From Sporosarcina sp. (GTDB lineage: Bacteria; Bacillota; Bacilli; Bacillales_A; Planococcaceae): a stretch of DNA of 54,750 bases. The translations under genes were made by a program, and so were the position numbers. The DNA lies in assembly GCA_029263895.1 (NCBI GenBank), contig JARIDO010000010.1, positions 1 to 54,750 of the forward strand, given 5' to 3'. Of this stretch, positions 18,592 to 28,816 are shown one piece after another. The notes beneath the pieces are model-generated. The model was not told where the DNA came from. It did no database searches and saw only the letters and a list, made by a program, of their open reading frames with translations. Numbering within the stretch: position 1 is the first letter of the stretch; the number at the start of each line of letters is the position of its first letter.

Positions 18592-19344
18592 TTACTTTTG
18601 AAGTATCTCAATTGACTCGATTTTAACATCTTCAACAGGTTTGTCTTGACGTCCTTTTTTCACGTCTGCAATTTTGTCGACTGTATCCATTCCTTCAATT
18701 ACTTGTCCAAAGACTGTATGCTTTTGATCAAGATGTGGTGTTCCACCCATTTCAGCATATGCTTCAGCGATTTCTTCTGGCCAACCACCTTTTTTCAATT
18801 GGTCGACATTCGCTCCACCTAAGCTAGATGCTTGAACGATAAAAAATTGACTTCCATTTGTGCCCGGACCTGCATTCGCCATAGAAAGTGCACCGCGTAA
18901 GTTAAATAAGTCCATTGAAAACTCATCTTCGAATGTATCTCCGTAAATACTTTCTCCACCCATACCAGTACCAGTCGGGTCTCCACCTTGAATCATGAAG
19001 TCCTTAATAACGCGGTGAAAAATAATTCCGTCATAGTAACCATTTTCAGCATGTGTCAAGAAATTCTCAACCGTTTTTGGAGCTTGCTCAGGGAATAATT
19101 TAATTTTAATAGGGCCAAGTGTTGTATTCATTACTACAAGTGCTTCGTTTGCTGCTACATCAGTTGATAATTGCGGATACATATTTGTTGCCTCCTCTTG
19201 TTGTTTCTCGTTTGTTTTTTCTGCTGATGAAGTTTCATCAGTTTTTTGCTTTTTCTGTTCTAGCTCTACTGCCGATTCTTTTCCGCACGCGGTGACTAGT
19301 AAAACTAAAAGCAGGGTAACACTATAAAACATGGATTTTCTCAT
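18592..19344 (-). CDS. Cyclophilin-type peptidyl-prolyl isomerase lipoprotein
   Basis: 250 aa from ATG 19344, preceded by GGGTGA; the open frame continues upstream without a start signal. A lipoprotein signal peptide ends in LLVTAC with Cys20 as the lipidation site, followed by a Gln/Glu/Lys-rich linker (about 21-70) and the cyclophilin domain ([19 protein letters not shown], then GTNGSQFFI and [17 protein letters not shown]). It should catalyse proline isomerisation in secreted proteins at the outer face of the membrane. It is divergent from the MFS gene. Confidence 0.9.
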   Translation of the reverse strand: MRKSMFYSVTLLLVLLVTACGKESAVELEQKKQKTDETSSAEKTNEKQQEEATNMYPQLSTDVAANEALVVMNTTLGPIKIKLFPEQAPKTVENFLTHAENGYYDGIIFHRVIKDFMIQGGDPTGTGMGGESIYGDTFEDEFSMDLFNLRGALSMANAGPGTNGSQFFIVQASSLGGANVDQLKKGGWPEEIAEAYAEMGGTPHLDQKHTVFGQVIEGMDTVDKIADVKKGRQDKPVEDVKIESIEILQK

Positions 19345-19468
19345 TTTTTCACCCGCAATAAGCTTACCACAACGACTCTTCCATTTCGAAGAATAAGCAC
19401 AGTACTTCCTTCGATAACCGAAGTGTTTTATACTAGTGGAAGCGCACGAATAGAAAGTAGGTTTTACC

Positions 19469-20695
19469 ATGAACGTACAAAAGCGCAATTTTATCATTAT
19501 CTGGATTGCAAATTTCTTGGTCGCTGGCACGATGACGATGATCATGCCATTCTTATCATTATATATAGAAACCTTCGGAGATCATTCAGATGCTTACGTT
19601 CAAAAATGGTCAGGTCTTATTTTCGGAGCAACTTTCATTACTGCCCTTATTATGTCTCCTATTTGGGGCCGCATAGCGGATAAATACGGTTTTAAACCTA
19701 TATTACTCATTAACGGATTCGGTATCGCATTATCCGTTTTCCTCATGGGCTTTGTCAATTCAGTAGAAACTTTTTTCTTACTTAGACTTTTAAACGGTTT
19801 AGTGACAGGATTCATCCCTACTTCTTTAGCATTTGTTTCTGCAAACGTAAAAAAGGAAGAAGCGGGAAAAATGCTTGGTACGCTTCAAATGGGTAGTGTG
19901 TCTGGTACATTATTCGGTCCAGTTCTAGGTGGATTACTTGCAGATGCATTTGGTTTCCAATATACATTCATCATTACTTCTATTTCAGTTACAATCGCTG
20001 CAATTATCGTCTTAGTCGGTATTAAAGAGCAACGTAAAGTGAAAAATGTACGCGCTATTCATTATTCAAGAAAAACGATATTAGGCGGGATGTTACGTCA
20101 TCGTTTAATGCTTAACGTAATGATTGTTACTGCATTGATTCAAATTGGCAACTTTAGTATTCAACCACTTCTATCACTCTATGTTACGCATTTAACCGAT
20201 GCGGATAATGTTGCTTTCCTTGCCGGGATTACATTTAGCGCTGCCGGTGTTGGTAATTTACTATTCGCAAGACGTTGGGGAAAACTAGGAGATGAGATTG
20301 GCTATGAAAAAGTGCTTTCAACACTTTTACTTCTGTCATTTATCTTTATGGTTCCGCAAGCTTTCGTTACTGAATTATGGCAATTAGTTTTATGTAGACT
20401 ATTATTCGGCATTGCAGTAGGCGGAATGATTCCTATCACAACGGCCCTCGTCAGAAGAGAGGCCCCTATCGATATCCAAGGCGAAGTGATGGGCTATAAT
20501 ACAAGTTTCCGTTTCTTAGGTAATATTATTGGTCCAATGTTCGGCGGAATTATTAGTGGCTTTGTTGGTATTTCTTCAGTTTTCATTTTTACAGCTATGC
20601 TCTTTCTACTTTCTTTTTTCCTGTTATACAATCTTAAGAAGAAACCTTCGCAAGACTTTGAAGATTTCCTTTCACCCGAAGGTCATGAAAAATAA
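19469..20695 (+). CDS. yuxJ: MFS multidrug efflux transporter (YuxJ-like)
   Basis: 408 aa with 12 membrane helices. The MFS loop 2-3 motif is [11 protein letters not shown], and TM5 has the antiporter motif region [20 protein letters not shown], typical of drug:H+ antiporters (DHA1). In B. subtilis yuxJ precedes pbpD, the same order as here. RBS is weak (TAGG). It ends at a hairpin terminator before the PBP gene. Substrate is not predictable. Confidence 0.88.
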   Translation: MNVQKRNFIIIWIANFLVAGTMTMIMPFLSLYIETFGDHSDAYVQKWSGLIFGATFITALIMSPIWGRIADKYGFKPILLINGFGIALSVFLMGFVNSVETFFLLRLLNGLVTGFIPTSLAFVSANVKKEEAGKMLGTLQMGSVSGTLFGPVLGGLLADAFGFQYTFIITSISVTIAAIIVLVGIKEQRKVKNVRAIHYSRKTILGGMLRHRLMLNVMIVTALIQIGNFSIQPLLSLYVTHLTDADNVAFLAGITFSAAGVGNLLFARRWGKLGDEIGYEKVLSTLLLLSFIFMVPQAFVTELWQLVLCRLLFGIAVGGMIPITTALVRREAPIDIQGEVMGYNTSFRFLGNIIGPMFGGIISGFVGISSVFIFTAMLFLLSFFLLYNLKKKPSQDFEDFLSPEGHEK

Positions 20696-20707
20696 TATTT
20701 CTTCGAT

Positions 20708-20745
20708 AGCACACTTCGCGTCTTGAAGTGTGCTATATTTTTTTT
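20708..20745 (+). terminator. Terminator between yuxJ and pbpD
   Basis: The perfect 10-bp stem AGCACACTTC / GAAGTGTGCT with a GCGTCTT loop is followed by ATATTTTTTTT. Confidence 0.88.
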
Positions 20746-20770
20746 ATACGTATTTTTGAATGGAGGTCTG

Positions 20771-22627
20771 ATGTTGAAGCAATTCATTGGTTTTATCATC
20801 ATCCTGCTAACATTACCAGCGCTTTTGTTTGTTCAACGTGCAATTGCACATGAACTTACGAACGCCACTACATTTAAAACGCAAATGGCTGAATCTATAG
20901 AACTTGTAGCACCTATCATTAACGTACCTGTCGTTATGAAAGATCGAAACGGGTCAACTTTTTCTGAAGAATACGTGGAATGGCGACAGCCACTTCCACT
21001 CTCGTCGATACCTACGATTATGCAACAACTATTTCTCGAAAGTGAAGATACAGGTTTTTATGAGCACAACGGTTATGATTTAGCAGCAATTGTTCGCGCT
21101 TTTACCGTGAACTCGTCATCGGACGGTGTAAAACAAGGGGGATCTACAATTACCCAACAAGTTGTTCGAATGCGTTTTCTGTCTCCAGACAAGACATATG
21201 AACGAAAACTAACCGAAATTTTTTACGCCGCAGAACTGGAACGGCAATACACAAAAGAAGAAATTCTAGAAATGTATATGAATGAGATGTATTTTGGCAA
21301 TCAGGTCTACGGTGTTGGTGCAGCGGCAACTTATTATTTCAGCAAATCGATTAATGAGTTAACACTTGCTGAGATGGCATTTCTTGCTTCGATTCCAAAT
21401 AACCCTTCTCTTTATGATCCATTAAGACATTTTGACCAAACTAAAAAAAGACAAGAGAGGCTTCTAGGTATACTCACGAGAAATGAAGTCATCGAACAGA
21501 CAGAAGCAGATCAGGAAGCAGCACAGCTGATTCAACTAACCGTTAAAAAGAAAGAGGCACAATATCCTGTTTACAGTACGTATATCCTTGCAGAATTGAG
21601 AGCTTTAATTGCACAAGCTGACGGCTTCGAAGATTCACTCGCGAGAGCAAAAAGTGATGCGGATGTTACGCTTATCAATACACGTTTAGATCAAAAAGTT
21701 TCTGAAGTACTCGGACAAGGTGTCGTCATTGAAACAGCTTTAAATCCTAAAAAACAACAACGTGACGAAGAGCGCGTGACCGCCCTATTGACAGCTGAGG
21801 GTCTTGAAGCGGGTGCTGCTGTTATCGATAATAGCAACCGAGAAATTGTCAGCCTTTATGGCGGAAAAAATTATCATAAAGCAGATTTTAATCGTTCGTA
21901 TCAAGCAGTCCGCCAACCAGGCTCCGCTATCAAACCATTACTCGTCTATGCACCCTTATTTGAAACAACTTCTTATAATGAAGATACACCTATTAATAGC
22001 AGCAATATATGTGTCGGTAAATATTGCCCTACCAATATTGGAGGTGCTGTCTACGGTAACGTTTCAATTAGACAAGCGTTCAGTCATAGTCACAACACAG
22101 CTGCCGTTCGACTTTTTCAAATGGTTGGTGTCGAAGAAGGATTTAAGTTTTTAGAACCCTTTAAATTTCGTGCTGTAACTGAAAAAGATCATAATCTTGC
22201 AGCTGCACTTGGCGGCTTTTCAAAAGGTGTTACACCACTTGAACTAGCGGATGCCTATACAAGTTTCATTAATGGTATTTATACACCTGCTCATGCCATC
22301 CGCTCTGTGAAAGATCAACAAGGCAATGTCAAATACAGCTGGCCAGAGAAAGAGTACGACATGTGGTCATCTAGAACTGTCTCTAAAATTAAAAACCTCA
22401 TGGGAGACACCGTTAAAAACGGTACTGGACGTGGTGTTGCGACAACGACAACTTATACTGGCGTCAAAACAGGAACGACAGATAACTACAAAGATATATG
22501 GGCTGCTGGTATGAATGATAATTATACTGCCGCTGTTTGGTTAGGTTACGATAAACCTAAATCCATTCAATGGGCAAGTAATCAAAAATTGCATTTAAAA
22601 ACGTTTTCTACACTGTTAAAGGACTAA
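20771..22627 (+). CDS. pbpD: Class A penicillin-binding protein (PBP4/PbpD-like)
   Basis: 618 aa from ATG 20771, with ATGGAGG 5 nt upstream; the longer frame from 20723 has no RBS and overlaps the terminator. An N-terminal signal anchor (FIGFIIILLTLPALLFV) is followed by the GT51 glycosyltransferase domain with catalytic Glu in ESEDTGFYEHNG and GGSTITQQ, then the transpeptidase domain with SxxK (PGSAIKP), SxN (SHN) and KTG (GVKTGTT). It polymerises and crosslinks peptidoglycan. No C-terminal extension is present. Confidence 0.93.
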   Translation: MLKQFIGFIIILLTLPALLFVQRAIAHELTNATTFKTQMAESIELVAPIINVPVVMKDRNGSTFSEEYVEWRQPLPLSSIPTIMQQLFLESEDTGFYEHNGYDLAAIVRAFTVNSSSDGVKQGGSTITQQVVRMRFLSPDKTYERKLTEIFYAAELERQYTKEEILEMYMNEMYFGNQVYGVGAAATYYFSKSINELTLAEMAFLASIPNNPSLYDPLRHFDQTKKRQERLLGILTRNEVIEQTEADQEAAQLIQLTVKKKEAQYPVYSTYILAELRALIAQADGFEDSLARAKSDADVTLINTRLDQKVSEVLGQGVVIETALNPKKQQRDEERVTALLTAEGLEAGAAVIDNSNREIVSLYGGKNYHKADFNRSYQAVRQPGSAIKPLLVYAPLFETTSYNEDTPINSSNICVGKYCPTNIGGAVYGNVSIRQAFSHSHNTAAVRLFQMVGVEEGFKFLEPFKFRAVTEKDHNLAAALGGFSKGVTPLELADAYTSFINGIYTPAHAIRSVKDQQGNVKYSWPEKEYDMWSSRTVSKIKNLMGDTVKNGTGRGVATTTTYTGVKTGTTDNYKDIWAAGMNDNYTAAVWLGYDKPKSIQWASNQKLHLKTFSTLLKD

Positions 22628-22688
22628 TTACTCGTTAATAGTCCGTTCAGTCTGTTGGAACTAAATACAAATTCCTTTGGAGAAAAAG

Positions 22689-22720
22689 ACCGCTATTCTA
22701 AATGAATTAGCGGTTCTTTA
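22689..22720. terminator. Weak bidirectional terminator
   Basis: ACCGCTA and TAGCGGT arms with A-run and T-run flanks lie between the convergent pbpD and GNAT genes. Confidence 0.6.
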
Positions 22721-22743
22721 AATTCTTATATAGATGAATTCTA

Positions 22744-23229
22744 CTATAAAGTTACGATTAGAACTTCTGCAGGCAATCCGTCGATTTTACACACATCCTC
22801 TGATATGAACCCCTGCTTTATTAAAATTTTTCTGGAAGGTATATTTTCCGGATCTATAATTGCTTTCAACTTTTTCAATTTTGTTTGCTTAGCGAATGTA
22901 ATAAGTTGATTTGCAATATCACTTCCATAACCTCTTCCCCAGTATTCGGGTAAAAACATATAACCTATTTCAGCTTCTTCAGTTTCCTGTTCATTGACCG
23001 TTAAATGTGCAAGCCCTACAAATTTCCCCGTTAATCGATCCAGTACTTTATACGATCCTGGTATCACATATTTTTTATTACGTTCTAGCAATTTTTGATA
23101 ATTATGTTGTGCTTCTTCAAGTGGGATCGTTCGTTCAGTAATTTGCGCCATAACTCGTTCATTAGAAACGAGTTTAAAATAATCATTAAAGTCTCTTCCC
23201 TCAAATTTACAGATTTCTAACTGATTCAC
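22744..23229 (-). CDS. GNAT family N-acetyltransferase (RimJ/RimL-like)
   Basis: 161 aa from GTG 23229, preceded by GGGGGG at 5 nt; an ATG at 23250 overlaps that site. It has the acetyl-CoA binding motif region IGYMFLPEYWGRGYGSDIAN followed by the C-terminal PSRKILIKQGFI motif found in RimJ/RimL-type acetyltransferases. The substrate is unknown (ribosomal protein N-terminus, antibiotic or small molecule). Monocistronic. Confidence 0.85.
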   Translation of the reverse strand: MNQLEICKFEGRDFNDYFKLVSNERVMAQITERTIPLEEAQHNYQKLLERNKKYVIPGSYKVLDRLTGKFVGLAHLTVNEQETEEAEIGYMFLPEYWGRGYGSDIANQLITFAKQTKLKKLKAIIDPENIPSRKILIKQGFISEDVCKIDGLPAEVLIVTL

Positions 23230-23305
23230 TTTATCCCCCCATAAAAACATAGCATGTTATTCATGCACAACACTCTTTTTAGCCGTTTCATATCATACAG
23301 CAATA

Positions 23306-23350
23306 GTGAAGTGACCCCTGAAAATTTTCGTTTTTCAGAGGTCACTTCAC
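23306..23350. repeat. Inverted repeat without U-run
   Basis: GTGAAGTGACC and GGTCACTTCAC (11 bp) flank an inner, partly paired TGAAAA/TTTTCA stem. There is no poly-T on either side. It may be a degenerate terminator or an RNA hairpin between the GNAT and YufK-like genes. Confidence 0.6.
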
Positions 23351-23441
23351 ATATCTGTGCTATTAAATAGTTATATCGTGGTGAAACTTTTACCTATAAT
23401 TGCGATATTACCTAAAATATTTGAAACTTAAAAATGTTTGA

Positions 23442-24017
23442 CTAGCTCTTTCCCGCATCAACAAATGGCAAGCTCGCAATCACTCCGTTATATAGTTTCA
23501 ATAGAATGTAAATAATCGTTGATAATAATAAACTCCAAACAATAACTTCAAATACAATCAAGCTGATTGTGCTAAATATAGATAAGTACTGACTCAATTT
23601 ATAGACGCGATAAATAAAATAAATGAATGTTGTTAGCATAAAAACTGCTGCCAAGATGATGATTGAATTGATACCTACTACTGAAATAAGCGCGCCGAAA
23701 AAGTAGATAACATTTCCGCCTCTTGCCTCATTGTACGATGTGCCATCGATATCCTTTGAAAAGAATAGCATGGCCGTTTCATGTATTGTTTCAGCAATTA
23801 GTTTTAACGCAGAAAAGACCATAAAAAAGAGCAGCGCGTAAACCACTAGTAGAAAGATACGCAATTGCATGTCCGTTAAAAATTCTCTCATTCCTCCGTA
23901 AAGGCCGATTCCTTTGAAAAGTTCAATTGAACTACTTACTGCATATACACCAAACGTTAAACTAAACAATGAAATCGTTACAAACGGTAAATAACCAAAT
24001 AAATAGGGATTTTTCAT
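23442..24017 (-). CDS. yufK: YufK-like membrane protein (DUF5366)
   Basis: 191 aa from ATG 24017 (GAGGTG upstream); the upstream part of the open frame has no start signal. Five hydrophobic segments are visible: GYLPFVTISLFSLTFGVYAV, IFLLVVYALLFFMVFSAL, VIYFFGALISVVGINSIIIL, an overlapping VFMLTTFIYFIYRV, and LIVFEVIVWSLLLSTIIYIL. Size, topology and position immediately before mrpA match YufK of Bacillus, whose function is unknown. The family name rests mainly on synteny. Confidence 0.7.
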   Translation of the reverse strand: MKNPYLFGYLPFVTISLFSLTFGVYAVSSSIELFKGIGLYGGMREFLTDMQLRIFLLVVYALLFFMVFSALKLIAETIHETAMLFFSKDIDGTSYNEARGGNVIYFFGALISVVGINSIIILAAVFMLTTFIYFIYRVYKLSQYLSIFSTISLIVFEVIVWSLLLSTIIYILLKLYNGVIASLPFVDAGKS

Positions 24018-24110
24018 CGTGCACCTCAAAACTATTATATTTCTCAATTCTAATAGTATATGAAGGGAGTTATTATTCGCAACATTTTCGGGTAATCTTA
24101 AATGCAAAAC

Positions 24111-24130
24111 AGCGTAACTTACGCTATACT
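24111..24130 (+). promoter_or_regulatory. mrp operon promoter -10 with overlapping perfect palindrome
   Basis: -10 TATACT at 24125-24130 is overlapped by the perfect 15-bp palindrome AGCGTAA-C-TTACGCT (24111-24125), which occupies the spacer. The -35 is poor, so activation or repression through the palindrome is plausible. Start of mrpA is 50 bp downstream. Confidence 0.5.
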
Positions 24131-24180
24131 TTTACAAAGTGTAGGGAATCGTATTTCACACATCTAAAAGGAGGATTTAC

Positions 24181-26589
24181 TTGGAATTTGTACTTTTGAT
24201 TTTTTTACCCGTTATCGCATCACTCTTCGTACCAATTCTATTCAGTAAGTTAAAAGGCATACATACTGGTTGGTTCGTTTTGCTCGTTCCTTTCTTTTTA
24301 TTTGTCTACTATAGTGGTTTCTTAAAGATGACAAGTACAGGTGGACACGCTTTATCCAAAATAGATTGGATTCCGTCACTCGGAATTTCTTTCGTCTCAT
24401 ACATAGATGGACTTAGTTTGTTATTCACATTACTTATCACTGGTATAGGGTCGCTAGTTGTTCTTTACTCCATCTTTTATTTAGATAAAGAACGCGAGAG
24501 ACTTAACCACTTTTATGTTTATTTACTCATCTTCATGAGTGCAATGCTTGGTGTTGTTCAATCAGATAATATCATTTCACTTTATCTATTTTGGGAATTA
24601 ACTTCTATATCGTCTTTCTTGTTAATTGGTTATTGGAATACGAGGGAACGTTCTCGATTAGGTGCATTAAAGTCTATGATGATTACCGTATTTGGCGGTT
24701 TAATGATGCTTGGTGGTTTTGTATTGCTAGGGATTATGGGCAATACATTTTCAATTCGCGAACTGATTGCAAACGTTTCGTCGTTTAGTGATCATGGACT
24801 ATTCGTTTTAGCACTTGTTTTAATCTTACTCGGTGCTTTTACAAAGTCTGCACAGTTTCCGTTTCATATTTGGTTGCCAGATGCAATGGAAGCTCCAACA
24901 CCCGTAAGTGCTTATTTACACTCCGCAACAATGGTGAAAGCTGGACTCTATTTAGTCGCTCGTTTTACACCGATTTTTGCGACTTCAGAAGTGTGGGTAT
25001 GGACCGTAACGGGAATCGGTTTGCTAACGTTATTTTGGGGATCTTTTTTCGCTGTAAAACAAACCGATTTGAAAGCAATTCTTGCATTTTCAACGATTAG
25101 TCAGTTGGGTCTTATCATGTCGTTACTAGGTGCTGCATCTGTTGCCTATCATACAGATGAAACCATTTTCAAACTCGCCGCATTTGCCGCCATTTTCCAT
25201 TTGGTGAACCACGCTGTCTTTAAAGGTAGTTTGTTCATGGTAGCTGGAATTGTCGATCATGAAACCGGTACGCGTGATATTCGAAAACTCGGCGGTCTAA
25301 TGAGCATTATGCCGATTAGTTTCACCATTGCTTTTATAGGTTCCATGTCTATGGCTGGATTACCTCCTTTTGGTGGTTTTTTGAGCAAAGAAATGTTTTT
25401 AGATGCGATGCTAGCGCTTCAGCATTTTGACCAATTCAACTTCTCAACGCTAGGTATTTTACTACCGATTGTTGCGTGGGTTGCGAGTGTATTCACTTTT
25501 GTATATAGTTTCTATTTTGTTTTCAAAACGTTTACAGGACGCAAAAGAGAAGATGATTTACCAAGAACGCCTCATGAGGCACCTGTTGGGATGTTAGTAT
25601 CACCTTCAATTCTTGCTGTTCTCGTGATAGCAATATTCTTCATTCCAAACGTAGTTGGTAAATGGCTTGTTAAACCTGCTGTCATTGCGATTCAGCCTAA
25701 TTTATACAGCTCACCAGCAGATGTAAACGTAACCGTTACTGCTTGGCATGGCTTTGACTATCCAGCTTTGTGGTTGACAGTCGCAATCATTGCAATTGGT
25801 AGTGTTCTTTTCTTCACATTGGCAAAATGGCAAAAGTTATATGCTATTCAACCCGAGTATCTTTCTCTGAATAGTTTTTATGATTCTTTAATGACGTTTA
25901 GTGAAAAAGGTACAAACCGTCTTTCAAGATTTTATATGACTGGTTTGATTCGTACGTATTTATTGTATATGTTCGGTGCCATTTCTGTGATGACAATCGC
26001 AACTCTTTTCATGAAAAACGCATTTGTTGTTAATATGAATAGTTTTTCGGAAGTTAGTCTATACGGTGTTTTAACAGCAATAATTTTGCTTGTAGCCGTT
26101 GCGATGGTACTGCTCGCAAAAACAAGATTGGCTGCCATTATTGCGCTAGGTGCAGTTGGCTATTCCGTCGCTTTATTCTTTGTTATTTTCAAAGCACCCG
26201 ATTTAGCTCTGACACAACTTGTCATTGAAACTGTTTCAGTTGCGTTATTCTTATTGGCATTTCAACATCTACCTTCTTTGAACTCACACGGAGAAAAGAA
26301 ACGCACTAAACTCGTGAATGCAATCATTGCTGGAAGTGTGGGAATTATGGTTACACTAATTGCATTATCAGCACATTCACAAAAGCTCATTCCATCTATT
26401 TCTAATTATTATAAAGAAACTGTTGCAACAAAAGCTGGCGGTGGCAATATCGTCAATGTTATCCTCGTAGATTATCGTGGATTTGATACATTATTTGAAA
26501 TTGCAGTGTTATCGATTGCGGGTATTGCCGTGTTAGGCATGATCCGTTTACGTCTTGCAAAAAAGGAGCGTTCAGATGAAATCAAATGA
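24181..26589 (+). CDS. mrpA: Na+/H+ antiporter subunit A
   Basis: 802 aa, full length for MrpA. The first 500 residues resemble complex I NuoL/ND5: LYLFWELTSISSFLLIGYW with its key Glu, LLGAFTKSAQFPFHIWLPDAMEAPTPVSAYLHSATMV (conserved Lys and His) and GLPPFGGFLSKE. The C-terminal part includes the MrpA-specific FKAPDLALTQLVIETVSVALFLLAF region related to NuoJ-like subunits. It is the largest subunit of the Mrp complex, which expels Na+ in exchange for H+ and supports pH and Na+ tolerance. TTG start with AGGAGG 6 nt upstream. The end overlaps mrpB. Confidence 0.95.
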   Translation: MEFVLLIFLPVIASLFVPILFSKLKGIHTGWFVLLVPFFLFVYYSGFLKMTSTGGHALSKIDWIPSLGISFVSYIDGLSLLFTLLITGIGSLVVLYSIFYLDKERERLNHFYVYLLIFMSAMLGVVQSDNIISLYLFWELTSISSFLLIGYWNTRERSRLGALKSMMITVFGGLMMLGGFVLLGIMGNTFSIRELIANVSSFSDHGLFVLALVLILLGAFTKSAQFPFHIWLPDAMEAPTPVSAYLHSATMVKAGLYLVARFTPIFATSEVWVWTVTGIGLLTLFWGSFFAVKQTDLKAILAFSTISQLGLIMSLLGAASVAYHTDETIFKLAAFAAIFHLVNHAVFKGSLFMVAGIVDHETGTRDIRKLGGLMSIMPISFTIAFIGSMSMAGLPPFGGFLSKEMFLDAMLALQHFDQFNFSTLGILLPIVAWVASVFTFVYSFYFVFKTFTGRKREDDLPRTPHEAPVGMLVSPSILAVLVIAIFFIPNVVGKWLVKPAVIAIQPNLYSSPADVNVTVTAWHGFDYPALWLTVAIIAIGSVLFFTLAKWQKLYAIQPEYLSLNSFYDSLMTFSEKGTNRLSRFYMTGLIRTYLLYMFGAISVMTIATLFMKNAFVVNMNSFSEVSLYGVLTAIILLVAVAMVLLAKTRLAAIIALGAVGYSVALFFVIFKAPDLALTQLVIETVSVALFLLAFQHLPSLNSHGEKKRTKLVNAIIAGSVGIMVTLIALSAHSQKLIPSISNYYKETVATKAGGGNIVNVILVDYRGFDTLFEIAVLSIAGIAVLGMIRLRLAKKERSDEIK

Positions 26590-26998
26590 TGTCATTTTAC
26601 AAACGGCAACGAAAGTTGTTTTCTTCATCATCTTCATCTTTTCTATCCATATCTTCTTTGCAGGTCATTACGCACCCGGCGGTGGTTTTGTCGGGGGACT
26701 ATTAACAACTGGTGCATTGGTTTTATTGTTGTTGGCATTTGATTTAGAAACGGTGCAAAAAGCATTACCTTTTAACTTCACGATTGTGACGGGTATTGGC
26801 TTACTGCTTTCACTTGGAACAGCTGCGGGCTCCATTTTCTTTAACGTTCCATTCTTCACACATGCATTTGATCATTTTGATTTGCCATTGTTTGGAGATA
26901 CATCGTTGCATACTGCTATGATTTTTGATGCGGGCGTTTACCTCGTTGTTGTCGGAGCAGCACTGACGATAATCCAAACGATTGGAGGCGATTCATAA
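26576..26998 (+). CDS. mrpB: Na+/H+ antiporter subunit B
   Basis: 140 aa with four membrane helices. The family segment is HIFFAGHYAPGGGFVGGLL near residue 25, followed by a loop with HAFDHFDLPLFGDTSLHTAM. Start ATG 26576 (GGAG 8 nt upstream) overlaps the mrpA end by 14 nt; the frame from 26555 is only an upstream extension. MrpB is an essential subunit of the complex. Confidence 0.94.
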   Translation: MKSNDVILQTATKVVFFIIFIFSIHIFFAGHYAPGGGFVGGLLTTGALVLLLLAFDLETVQKALPFNFTIVTGIGLLLSLGTAAGSIFFNVPFFTHAFDHFDLPLFGDTSLHTAMIFDAGVYLVVVGAALTIIQTIGGDS

Positions 26999-27339
26999 TG
27001 GAATTTATAATGGCCATTGTTATCGGTCTTCTATTCATGGCTGCCGTGTACCTCATCCTTTCCAGAAGTCTTCTAAAAATTATTTTGGGAACTGGTTTAC
27101 TAAGTCATGGGGCACATTTGCTTATTTTAACAATGGGTGGCTTAGGTGGGTCATCACCGCCCGTTTTAGCTGAAGGCGTAACTGATTTGGCAGATCCACT
27201 TCCACAAGCCTTAATCTTAACAGCCATTGTTATCAGTTTTGGTGTGACAGCTTTCATACTCGTCCTTGCTTATCGGACATATGCGGTACACAACACTGAC
27301 AATATGAATCTAATGAAGGGAGATGATGAACATGATTAA
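26998..27339 (+). CDS. mrpC: Na+/H+ antiporter subunit C
   Basis: 113 aa, three membrane helices, homologous to NuoK/MnhC. It has the KIILGTGLLSHGAHLLILTMGG segment, then DLADPLPQALILTAIVISFGVTAF, the family signature. The start ATG shares one base with the mrpB stop (TAATG), which indicates translational coupling. Confidence 0.94.
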   Translation: MEFIMAIVIGLLFMAAVYLILSRSLLKIILGTGLLSHGAHLLILTMGGLGGSSPPVLAEGVTDLADPLPQALILTAIVISFGVTAFILVLAYRTYAVHNTDNMNLMKGDDEHD

Positions 27340-28813
27340 TCATCTTTTGTTTCCTATCATCATTCCTTTCTTTTTTGCAATTACGTTGCTCTTTTTCAAA
27401 GAGAAGGTAAAAGTTCAACGAGTCCTCACTGTTATCGGACTAACGCTAAGTCTAATTGCAGCTCTTTTTCTTGTAGCTAAAGTGAAGACCGATGGTATAC
27501 AGGCGTTGACACTTGGGAGTTGGCCAGCACCTTTTGGTATTTCAATGGTGTCTGATATGTTCTCGGCTATTCTTGTTACGACAACGCTTTTGATTACAAT
27601 ATTGGTTGTCGTTTATAGTTTTACTGCAATTGGTGAAGAACGCGAGCGTTTCTTTTACTATCCAGCTATTTTATTCATGGTGACGGGTGTAAACGGCGCT
27701 TTCACTACAGGTGATATTTTTAATATGTTCGTTTTCTTTGAAGTTTTACTCATCGCCTCCTACTTACTAATCGTATTGGGTGGAGAGAAAAGACAACTAC
27801 GAGAATCTATTAAATACATACTTGTAAATGTCATTTCGTCTGCATTATTCGTTATTACAGTAGCTTTCCTCTACTCTGTAGTAGGTACGTTGAATATGGC
27901 TGATATTGCTGTCAAGATTGCAGAAATCGGACAACCAGGTATCATTTCTGTAATTGCCGTTCTTTTATTAATCGTATTTGGCGTAAAAGGTTCTATCTTC
28001 CCACTGCATTTCTGGTTACCTAGCGCATACGCAGCACCACCTACTCCTGTCTTAGCACTATTTGGTGCGTTATTAACGAAAGTCGGCGTATACGCAATTA
28101 TGCGCACATATACGCTGTTCTTCGTAAATGACATTAGCTTTACACATAACTTCTTAATGGTGTTGTCGATTTTGACGATTATAGTCGGGTGCATCGGTGC
28201 ACTTGCATACTTTGATTTAAAACAAATTATCATTTACAACATTGTTATTGCCATTGGGGTTATCTTATTTGGAGCGGCTCAGTTAAACGAAGCAGGTGTA
28301 TCGGGAGCAATCTTCTATTTAATCCATGACATGCTCATTAAAGGTGCTTTGTTCTTACTCATCGGTGTTATCATCTATGTCACTGGGACATCTAACTTAC
28401 GAGCAATGGGTGGTCTACTAAAAACACACGCTACACTTGGATGGACATACTTAATAGCTGCGTTTGGATTAGCAGGTATCCCACCGTTAAGTGGATTTAT
28501 TGGCAAGTTACTTATCGTAAAAGGCGCTTTTGAAGCTGGTAATATTGTCGGTAGTATGATTATTCTAGCATCCAGTTTAGTCGTATTATTGTCAGTCATT
28601 CGGATATTCATTTATGCCTTCTGGGGCGAACCCGTTCCATTACCCAAAACGGAGCGTAGCACGTATCTTAAAATGCTGACACCAGCGCTACTATTAGTCG
28701 TCTTGTCTGTGTTATACGGCATTGGTACTGAATGGCTGATTCCTTATGTGACGGATGCTACGGACGTATTACTACACCCTTCCATCTACATTGATGCGGT
28801 GTTAAAGGAGTAG
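27332..28813 (+). CDS. mrpD: Na+/H+ antiporter subunit D
   Basis: 493 aa, 14 membrane helices, homologous to NuoM/NuoN. The proton-path residues are in FFEVLLIASYLLIVL (Glu) and VKGSIFPLHFWLPSAYAAPP (Lys); GLAGIPPLSGFIGKLLIVKG is the family's late motif. ATG 27332 is preferred because AAGGGAG lies 9 nt upstream; two in-frame ATGs at 27323 and 27326 are alternatives. It overlaps mrpC by 8 nt. Confidence 0.94.
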   Translation: MINHLLFPIIIPFFFAITLLFFKEKVKVQRVLTVIGLTLSLIAALFLVAKVKTDGIQALTLGSWPAPFGISMVSDMFSAILVTTTLLITILVVVYSFTAIGEERERFFYYPAILFMVTGVNGAFTTGDIFNMFVFFEVLLIASYLLIVLGGEKRQLRESIKYILVNVISSALFVITVAFLYSVVGTLNMADIAVKIAEIGQPGIISVIAVLLLIVFGVKGSIFPLHFWLPSAYAAPPTPVLALFGALLTKVGVYAIMRTYTLFFVNDISFTHNFLMVLSILTIIVGCIGALAYFDLKQIIIYNIVIAIGVILFGAAQLNEAGVSGAIFYLIHDMLIKGALFLLIGVIIYVTGTSNLRAMGGLLKTHATLGWTYLIAAFGLAGIPPLSGFIGKLLIVKGAFEAGNIVGSMIILASSLVVLLSVIRIFIYAFWGEPVPLPKTERSTYLKMLTPALLLVVLSVLYGIGTEWLIPYVTDATDVLLHPSIYIDAVLKE

Positions 28814-28816
28814 ATA

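Noticed and set aside
19423..19683. 86-codon reading frame overlapping the MFS gene start
   Set aside because: Shadow of the MFS gene in another frame, with no RBS and atypical composition.
23306..23350. Strong terminator after the GNAT gene
   Set aside because: The arms pair well but there is no T-run on either strand, so it is listed only as an inverted repeat.
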